Shown here: positions 1 through 5,116 of the stretch, piece after piece
Numbering within the stretch: the stretch's first letter is position 1
Layout of the letters: each line of letters starts with the position of its first letter
Source: an uncultured Eubacteriales bacterium
GTDB taxonomy: Bacteria > Bacillota > Clostridia > UMGS1883 > UMGS1540
Direction of reading: 5' to 3'
DNA: 5,116 nucleotides
Assembly (NCBI GenBank): GCA_900552775.1
Contig: USAP01000127.1
Coordinates: forward strand, 1 to 5,116
The notes under the pieces: model-generated
What the model saw: the letters and a program-made list of their open reading frames with translations, nothing else
Told to the model about the DNA's origin: nothing
The model's database searches: none
Position numbers and translations under genes: made by a program

Positions 1-697
1 CCATAAACATTACGGGAAGAACATCTTTTTTATATACCCATCTTTTTTCTTTTGCCGAATAATACTTAATATTTCTCGGGGTGGAAAGTTCGGGGTGTTT
101 TTTAAACGGAATATACAAATATTCCGCAAATTCGCCGTCATACTGGCGCGGCCAGCAGCCGTATAAGCCAACAATCATCTTATTTATTTTTGTTTCGGAA
201 AGATAGTCAATTGCTTTTTTCCAGTCTTCAAGCGTCATAAAGTCGCTTCCGTAGCGGCATTCCATAAAATGACCGCGGTCTTTAAAATAAGGATAGTCCA
301 AAACAAAGCATTTTCTTACAAGCATCTTGCCCTCTTCTTCTCTTACAAGACGGCTGAAGCTCACGGCAGCATAGTATACACCCGCTTCATCAAAGCCTAC
401 AAGGTCAGCACAGTTTTCTTTTATATCTATGATATATCCTTCTTTTTTGCCCTGACCCTCAAAGCGGCTGTCAAGCGGATCAATGCCGATATTAATTACA
501 TATTCGCCGCATAGCTCCGATGCGGTAATACCGGAAAGCTTATCTTCAAGATATTCGCACGCTGTCTCAAAAACCTCTCCCTCGCCTTTTTTTGCAATTA
601 AAAAGCAGGGTTTTGAATGGTTCTCAATGAAAATATCCTTTCCCCCGTCTGCAATTTTCACCGGAGCAGGTGAAATTAAGTTATTTATGTTTATCAT
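1..697 (-). CDS. Family 20 glycoside hydrolase-like protein (beta-N-acetylhexosaminidase-like), N-terminal part, runs off the left edge
   Basis: Reading the minus strand from the ATG at 697 gives 232 uninterrupted codons (MINI NNLISPAPVKIAD...) that continue past base 1, so the C-terminus and stop are missing. Residues 1-120 resemble the alpha/beta domain that precedes the catalytic barrel in GH20 enzymes, with a clear 'EGYIIDI...GFDEAGVYYAAVSFARLV' at 86-118. The barrel then begins at L133 with 'LDYPYFKDRGHFMECRYG', which matches the GH20 entry motif D-x-P-x-F-x-x-RG-x(4)-R, followed by an 'AIDYLSETKINKMIV' helix-strand at 162-176. The usual Asp of the RG-x-x-x-D motif is Glu146 here. The catalytic Asp-Glu pair would lie outside the window, so activity cannot be judged. 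There is no signal peptide or membrane segment, so the protein is probably cytoplasmic. The start is supported by AGTGAGGA just upstream and an in-frame TAA at 712-710. A GTG at 709 is the only alternative. An alpha-glucuronidase-type (GH67/GH115-like) barrel sharing this N-terminal fold is possible. The family is inferred from remembered motifs. Confidence 0.8.
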   Translation of the reverse strand, partial: MININNLISPAPVKIADGGKDIFIENHSKPCFLIAKKGEGEVFETACEYLEDKLSGITASELCGEYVINIGIDPLDSRFEGQGKKEGYIIDIKENCADLVGFDEAGVYYAAVSFSRLVREEEGKMLVRKCFVLDYPYFKDRGHFMECRYGSDFMTLEDWKKAIDYLSETKINKMIVGLYGCWPRQYDGEFAEYLYIPFKKHPELSTPRNIKYYSAKEKRWVYKKDVLPVMFM

Positions 698-702
698 ATT
701 TT

Positions 703-710
703 TCCTCACT
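703..710 (-). promoter_or_regulatory. Ribosome binding site of the GH20-like gene
   Basis: On the minus strand AGTGAGGA occupies 710-703. Its GAGG core is separated by six bases from the ATG at 697. This is a good Shine-Dalgarno match and spacing, and it selects the ATG over the in-frame GTG at 709, which overlaps the site itself. Confidence 0.75.
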
Positions 711-720
711 TATATCATGC

Positions 721-762
721 AAATTAACCCAACGCAGACAATTTGCTGCGCCGGGTTAATTT
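721..762 (-). terminator. Strong hairpin between the two genes; weak terminator, attenuator or mRNA-processing stem
   Basis: AAATTAACCC (721-730) and GGGTTAATTT (753-762) are perfect 10-base inverted repeats. Inside them, after a two-base mismatch on each side, CGCAG (733-737) pairs with CTGCG (746-750) around an eight-base loop. On the transcribed minus strand the stem is preceded by an A/T-rich run but followed by GCATGATATAAG, with no real U-tract beyond the UUAAUUU of the stem itself. A textbook intrinsic terminator for the lyase gene is therefore doubtful. The stem ends only 11 bases before the ribosome binding site of the next gene, too close to fit another promoter after it. It is more likely an intra-operon element: partial termination, differential expression, or 3'-end protection of the lyase message. 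The T-rich flank (TTATT) lies on the plus-strand side, where no gene converges. Confidence 0.5.
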
Positions 763-774
763 TATTAAAAAGTT

Positions 775-803
775 TTTAAATTAAGCTTATGCTATTTTTT
801 CAA
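775..803 (-). promoter_or_regulatory. Possible weak sigma-A promoter for the GH20-like gene
   Basis: On the minus strand TTGAAA (803-798, five of six matches to TTGACA) is followed after exactly 17 bases by TTTAAA (780-775, four of six matches to TATAAT). The -35 hexamer overlaps the last codons of the lyase gene. Transcription would begin near 768, putting the 721-762 hairpin in a leader of about 70 nt. The region is very AT-rich, so a chance match is quite possible. Co-transcription from the lyase promoter is an equally good explanation. Confidence 0.25.
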
Positions 804-3800
804 AGCGGCGCGAAGCTCTGTGATACTGTTCCATGTTCCGCCGGCTTCGGTTGTTCCGTATCCGGTGATTCTTACAAAGCGTGCAGCTTTCTTTGTAAAG
901 TTAAACTGCTCAAAATCAGTTGTTTTTCCGCTTGTCATGCCGTCATATACTTTTGTATAATTCTGACCGTCATCGGACAGGCTGATGTCAAAGTAAAGCG
1001 AACGCGTATCACCGCTGTATGTTGCCATGATTACCGTATCTATATCAACCTTTTCTCCAAGGTCAAGATCAATATAGCAATCTCCCGTTGTTCCTTCCGC
1101 TGACCATCTTGTATCAAAGTTATTGTCATTTACATTTTCCTTTTTATTTTCCGGCTCCGGCTCTAATGAAGCTATAATATTTGTCGGGTTGTAAACGTTA
1201 AGTTCATCAAGATTTACAGGACGCGGTATTTCTTCAAATGTTACGGTATAAAGAGAGAAGTTATTCTCATTATTTGCATCCGCAACTTTAATTGAAACAG
1301 GCTTATTATAAGTTCCGTCAGACTCGATTGTTACTACGGTATCTCTGTCTTTTTCTATTGTAAATTCGGGAGCTTTTGTTTCACCTTCGATATACTTTAT
1401 GACATAGTTTTTATTAAACTTATCAAAATCAGCTATTTGTTCATTGTCCGCATAAATCATATTAAGAGTAGGTGCTTCGGAAAGTTCTCCGTCTTCAAGA
1501 GTCCACGAATCAATGGGTTTATCATAATCTGAAACAGGGCTGTCTTCCACTCCCTGAGGTGTAAGTTTTGCGGTTATATTGAGATTGTCCGAAGCTGAAA
1601 TCTTAAGCTGAATTCTGTGAATTCCTTTATTTTGGTTTTCACCTTCAACCGTAGGTGAACCTTCAAGAGGCTTTGCATCTTCATAAACAAGCTCATACGG
1701 TGCGCTGCATGCAAATTCAACTTTTAATTTTTTGCCGTTCTTTGTAAGAACAACATAATTGTCTCCCTGTTCGTCAAGGTCTGCTTCGGTATACATATGC
1801 CAGTAAACCACAGACTGCTTTTTAAGATTTATTTCATCTCTTACAACCATGGATTTTCTGCTGTCCGTAAGCATAAATCCTCTTTTTGCACTGTTTGCGT
1901 TAACAGCGAGGTTTTCGCTTAAATCAACCGCACTCATCGCAGCGCGCGGTTTGGATTTAAGCCACAAAACATTTGCACTGCTCTCTATCACATGGTCTAC
2001 GCCCGTACCGTCGGGATTTATTATTATAGTGTTATGACCTTCAGCTCTTTTTCTGAATAAATTCCATCTCAAGCCTCCAGAAGTAATTTCGGGATTTGCA
2101 TTCCAGTAACCGGGCAGATTATAATTATCTTTGCCCATGTCCATTGCCCATCTTTCACCCAAAGCGTCAAATACAAAGCTTCCGCCGTCCAAATCGTTAT
2201 GGGTATATCTCGAATCTACACCGTGTCTACCGCCGTGATATCCAAGATATGCCGCGTTGCTGTCTGTCCAGCTTCCGCGCATTGTAACGGCGTCAACATT
2301 TCCTGCCCAGTAGTCAAGATCCATGTTTGCCTCTCCAACACCAATTTCAGGATTAAGCCAGATGAGAGCGCATGCACTGATTATATTTCCGCCCGTTTTC
2401 TGAAGAGCCAAAGATGTTATACCGGGGTCATTAAAGCGGTTTGAGCACCAAAGAAGAGGCTCGGGATACAAGTTTTTCTTCGGGTCTGCATCACCAAAGT
2501 TAAATAAGCCCTGGTCCGACTGCATGTTTACAAAGTAATACATGGTTTTTGAAAGACCTTCCGTATACGAAATACTGTAATCTGTGCCGAGAATCTTGTC
2601 CATTGAGTCAAGCATTCTTGTGAAGTAAGGCATCATGTAATCCCAGTAATCCGCGCCTTCAAACCATGCTCCGTCAGGCGCAAAATCAAAAATTGCATAT
2701 TCAAGTCCGCGCAAGCTGTTGCTTATTACATTTGAAGCCATTTCGGGGTAAACATCCAAAACGGAAAGCGCTGCTATCATCATGTTTGAATTACATATTA
2801 TATTCCAGTTTTCACCGCTTGTATACCAGCGGTTAAAGGTGCCTTTTACTCCGTGCTGCCACAAAGCGGTTTCATAAAGACCGTTTTTATACAATCCTTC
2901 TTCTATAATCTTTCTCTGTTCGGGTGTGAATGCGTCATACATCCAGTCATAACCCACGGCAATACCGGCTGCAATCTCCGAAGTATCAAGATAATGTGAA
3001 GGGTTCCAGTCGTCCCATGAGCACATTGCTTCCATACGCACCCATGCGGCGTCAGCATATTTTTTATCACCTGTCAGTAAATATGCCATGCCAAGCGTAT
3101 AATTCTGCGAGGCAGGAGCAGATGACATACGAATACCGTCATATCTGCCGTATGTCGGAGCAGCAGCATTAAGCATTGCGTCAGCAGAAGCTATCAAAGC
3201 GTCCGCCATTTTCTTCTTTGTCGGGTATTTTTTTACTTCTTCTCTGAGCTTTGTCACCCCGTCCGAATCAATCATGATTCTGGGATGCTTATTCTCTGTT
3301 CCCAAAGTTTTGAAATCGGAAATAACTTTATCGTCGCTCGGTCTTATGTAAAACAGGAAATCACAAAGCTTCTGCGAATCAACCGCATTTTTAGGCATTG
3401 TAAATTCACTGTTTCCGACGAATACTATTCCGGCATTTACACCTGTGCTTGCATCATATGTAACTGTTTTTCCGAGAATATTTTCACAAAGAGCACGCAT
3501 GGGAAGAAAAGTTCTTCCGTTTCTGATTTCGGGGGCAACATCAAGCTCTATTGTATTGCCGTCAACCGTCATACTCTTCTTGCCGATTGTAAGCTCCGCT
3601 CTGTCACCTACGGTAACCTTTTTCGTAATATTGTCATAACCTATGTCAAACCCGAATGCTTCGCACATTGCACGAACAGGCATCATGGTTCTGTCATCTT
3701 TTATATACGGGAGCTCATCGGACACGGTTTTCTTTCCATCCTTATAGATAACTCCGCTTTTTAAATGAATCGCTGAAAAACCCAAAAGCATTTTTTCGTA

Positions 3801-5111
3801 TGCTGCGTCATCATCAATGGGGCTGGGTTCTTTGTAAATCTCCGAGTAGTCCTTTGATTCAAATGTGCGCGGTTCCTCACCCTCATAGCATCTGAAATTG
3901 TCAACAAGCATATCGCAGACCACAGGAGTTGCTCCGTCTCCGCCAACTTCAAGCTGAAGATCGGAGAAACCTTCGTTTGCTACAGGATTTTGGAAACCTA
4001 TGTTAGAAATTTTGAGTTTCTTATTTACATAAAAATCATATGTCAATGTATCAAAATTAAATGCCACTGCTATGTTTGTCCACGTGTTGGAATTAATTGT
4101 TGCAGCTTTATCTTTGTTGGCATATACAATTCCGTCTTTAAGCGTAACGTCAATACTCCAGCGTCTCGTTACACGCGATGCGAGTGTAGTTAACATCATT
4201 TCGGAGTTTTTGTCTATTGTTTTTAAATCCATTTCCCATATAACTCTGGGGTACTCATTAGAGTTGAAGTTTACTCCCGCATACATTCCCAATGCCGTTG
4301 TTTTTTTAACGTGAAGACATTTGTTTCCGTCTTCTTCGGTATAAACCTCGGCAGTATTATTATTTGTAGTCCAAATAACATCATTTGTATAATCAACATC
4401 GCAGTTTATAAACACTTTAGGCTCTGCCTGAGTTACTTCCTGAAGTTCCGTAACTTCATCGGAATAAGCCTCAACAGGGAAAACATTGCTTGTATAAACA
4501 CCGTTTATAACATTGATATTGTCGAGAATTGCCGGAGTTTCGCTTTTTGAAAACGCAAAAGCAATTTCAGTTATTCCCTTGAACGTTAAATCTTTTATGT
4601 AATAATCAGTGCACTTTTTCTCACCGTTTTGATATACGGAATAAACACTTCTTTCAAGGTCTGCAACAACTGTAAAACGCGTCATAACCGAACTTGATAT
4701 TCCGCCGACTGGGTTACCGTCATAAAGCGATGCTGAGCGATCCTTTTCGAATTTCAAAAGGCGGTACTCCGCGTTGCCGTTTAAAATCCGGAAGCTCCCT
4801 TCCGTTTCATCGGCGCCGTCAAGCTTTACATCAAACGAAACCGTGAAAACCTTGCCGGCATTTACCGGTATTGTGAATTTATTTTCATTTTTTCCGTTTA
4901 TAATTTTAAGTCCCTTATCCTTTGCCGCATACTCTGTGACATAATACCCTAAGCTTTTAACATTTAAATCCGAGGGTGTTTCGTTTGTGGCATACCCGTT
5001 AAAAGACATATTTATAAGGAAATCATCGGCAAAAACACTTCCGGTTCCCCAAAAACATGTCATCAGCACGGTCATCATACAAATAACAGCCGCAATACGT
5101 TTCAAAATCAA
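792..5111 (-). CDS. Secreted multidomain heparinase II/III-superfamily polysaccharide lyase with stalk and CBM32-like modules
   Basis: This 1439-residue extracellular enzyme probably cleaves an acidic polysaccharide by beta-elimination. The signal peptide (1-28) has a KR start, a hydrophobic core and a SVFA|DD cleavage site. Two jelly-roll, LamG-like modules follow (about 30-205 and 233-410), then a copper-amine-oxidase-like stalk domain (454-565) with two copies of an R-T-x-x-P-x-RA motif (474-481, 533-540). The helical toroid (about 605-900) carries SGENWN (765-770) and PDGAWFEGADYWDY (812-825). The beta-sandwich (about 935-1190) carries THNDLDGGSF (970-979), DMGKDNY (991-997) and EGHNT (1024-1028). 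By remembered alignment to heparinase II, N768, Y822 and H971 take the His202, Tyr257 and His406 positions; D991 and H1026 would be metal ligands. A cadherin-like sandwich (about 1213-1293) and an F5/8C module (about 1305-1437) close the protein. No LPXTG, SLH or dockerin anchor is seen. The start is TTG at 5111 or, more typically, TTG at 5105 (MKRIAAV); a TGA at 5114-5112 excludes anything further upstream. Substrate and PL family are unknown. Confidence 0.9.
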   Translation of the reverse strand: MILKRIAAVICMMTVLMTCFWGTGSVFADDFLINMSFNGYATNETPSDLNVKSLGYYVTEYAAKDKGLKIINGKNENKFTIPVNAGKVFTVSFDVKLDGADETEGSFRILNGNAEYRLLKFEKDRSASLYDGNPVGGISSSVMTRFTVVADLERSVYSVYQNGEKKCTDYYIKDLTFKGITEIAFAFSKSETPAILDNINVINGVYTSNVFPVEAYSDEVTELQEVTQAEPKVFINCDVDYTNDVIWTTNNNTAEVYTEEDGNKCLHVKKTTALGMYAGVNFNSNEYPRVIWEMDLKTIDKNSEMMLTTLASRVTRRWSIDVTLKDGIVYANKDKAATINSNTWTNIAVAFNFDTLTYDFYVNKKLKISNIGFQNPVANEGFSDLQLEVGGDGATPVVCDMLVDNFRCYEGEEPRTFESKDYSEIYKEPSPIDDDAAYEKMLLGFSAIHLKSGVIYKDGKKTVSDELPYIKDDRTMMPVRAMCEAFGFDIGYDNITKKVTVGDRAELTIGKKSMTVDGNTIELDVAPEIRNGRTFLPMRALCENILGKTVTYDASTGVNAGIVFVGNSEFTMPKNAVDSQKLCDFLFYIRPSDDKVISDFKTLGTENKHPRIMIDSDGVTKLREEVKKYPTKKKMADALIASADAMLNAAAPTYGRYDGIRMSSAPASQNYTLGMAYLLTGDKKYADAAWVRMEAMCSWDDWNPSHYLDTSEIAAGIAVGYDWMYDAFTPEQRKIIEEGLYKNGLYETALWQHGVKGTFNRWYTSGENWNIICNSNMMIAALSVLDVYPEMASNVISNSLRGLEYAIFDFAPDGAWFEGADYWDYMMPYFTRMLDSMDKILGTDYSISYTEGLSKTMYYFVNMQSDQGLFNFGDADPKKNLYPEPLLWCSNRFNDPGITSLALQKTGGNIISACALIWLNPEIGVGEANMDLDYWAGNVDAVTMRGSWTDSNAAYLGYHGGRHGVDSRYTHNDLDGGSFVFDALGERWAMDMGKDNYNLPGYWNANPEITSGGLRWNLFRKRAEGHNTIIINPDGTGVDHVIESSANVLWLKSKPRAAMSAVDLSENLAVNANSAKRGFMLTDSRKSMVVRDEINLKKQSVVYWHMYTEADLDEQGDNYVVLTKNGKKLKVEFACSAPYELVYEDAKPLEGSPTVEGENQNKGIHRIQLKISASDNLNITAKLTPQGVEDSPVSDYDKPIDSWTLEDGELSEAPTLNMIYADNEQIADFDKFNKNYVIKYIEGETKAPEFTIEKDRDTVVTIESDGTYNKPVSIKVADANNENNFSLYTVTFEEIPRPVNLDELNVYNPTNIIASLEPEPENKKENVNDNNFDTRWSAEGTTGDCYIDLDLGEKVDIDTVIMATYSGDTRSLYFDISLSDDGQNYTKVYDGMTSGKTTDFEQFNFTKKAARFVRITGYGTTEAGGTWNSITELRAALKK
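5028..5111 (-). other. Signal peptide of the lyase (Sec/SPase I type)
   Basis: Residues 1-28 show a short basic N-region (K4, R5), a hydrophobic core (IAAVICMMTVLMTCFW) and a small-residue end SVFA, with cleavage predicted before D29-D30. Export through Sec is expected. A Cys at 19 sits after L-M-T, but Thr at -1 is a poor lipobox and the SPase I site is better. Confidence 0.85.
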
Positions 5112-5116
5112 TCATC

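Noticed and set aside
709..717. TGATATAAG on the minus strand, resembling an extended -10 element
   Set aside because: Transcription would start inside or just after the Shine-Dalgarno sequence, leaving almost no leader; no suitable -35 is present.
765..779. Short palindrome TTAAAAAGTTTTTAA
   Set aside because: It consists only of A/T pairs around a single base, so the stem would be weak; it is expected by chance in such AT-rich DNA.
3761..3952. Minus-strand 63-codon open frame inside the lyase gene
   Set aside because: It overlaps the lyase in another frame at the linker before the stalk domain and resembles no known protein.
269..4550. Many plus-strand open frames of 60-160 codons, the longest at 3285-3764 (159 codons)
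   Set aside because: All but the 269-779 group lie opposite the lyase coding frame; those at 269-514 and 483-779 lie largely opposite the GH20-like gene. Their translations show no recognisable domain and no convincing ribosome binding site.
5055..5066. Possible lipoprotein signal at Cys19 (L-M-T-C)
   Set aside because: Met at -2 and Thr at -1 are poor for a lipobox, and a good SPase I site (SVFA|DD) follows nine residues later.
5024..5115. ATG at 5115 as the start of a minus-strand gene
   Set aside because: It is out of frame with the lyase, runs only about 30 codons to a stop and encodes nothing recognisable.

Overview
The window is a fragment of a carbohydrate-degradation locus. It is most likely from a low-to-moderate GC Gram-positive anaerobe of the Clostridia or a relative. 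That placement rests on the AT-rich intergenic DNA, the codon use, a Gram-positive-style AGTGAGGA ribosome binding site, and a copper-amine-oxidase-like 'stalk' domain inside a secreted enzyme, which is common in Clostridia and Paenibacillus. It is an inference; no taxonomic marker gene is present.

Layout: both genes are on the minus strand, so transcription runs from right to left. Positions 792-5111 hold one very large gene for a secreted, multidomain polysaccharide lyase of the heparinase II/III superfamily (1439 aa). In order it has a signal peptide, two tandem jelly-roll (LamG/concanavalin-like) modules, a stalk domain, the (alpha/alpha) toroid plus beta-sandwich lyase core, a cadherin-like beta-sandwich, and a C-terminal F5/8-type (CBM32-like) carbohydrate-binding module. 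Positions 698-791 are a 94-bp gap with a strong hairpin, a possible weak promoter and the ribosome binding site of the next gene. Positions 1-697 hold the first 232 codons of a second gene, which runs off the left edge. It is a leaderless, apparently cytoplasmic protein related to family 20 glycoside hydrolases (beta-N-acetylhexosaminidase-like). This gene is easily missed because its stop codon is outside the window.

Together the genes suggest a two-step scheme: the secreted enzyme binds and cuts an anionic polysaccharide outside the cell, and an intracellular exo-acting hydrolase trims imported oligosaccharides. A lyase next to a hexosaminidase-like enzyme would suit a glycosaminoglycan-like substrate, but the sequence does not fix the substrate. 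I see no RNA genes, mobile elements, CRISPR arrays or clear evidence of a wholly new system. The interest lies in the unusual domain architecture, the divergent catalytic motifs and the hairpin between the genes.
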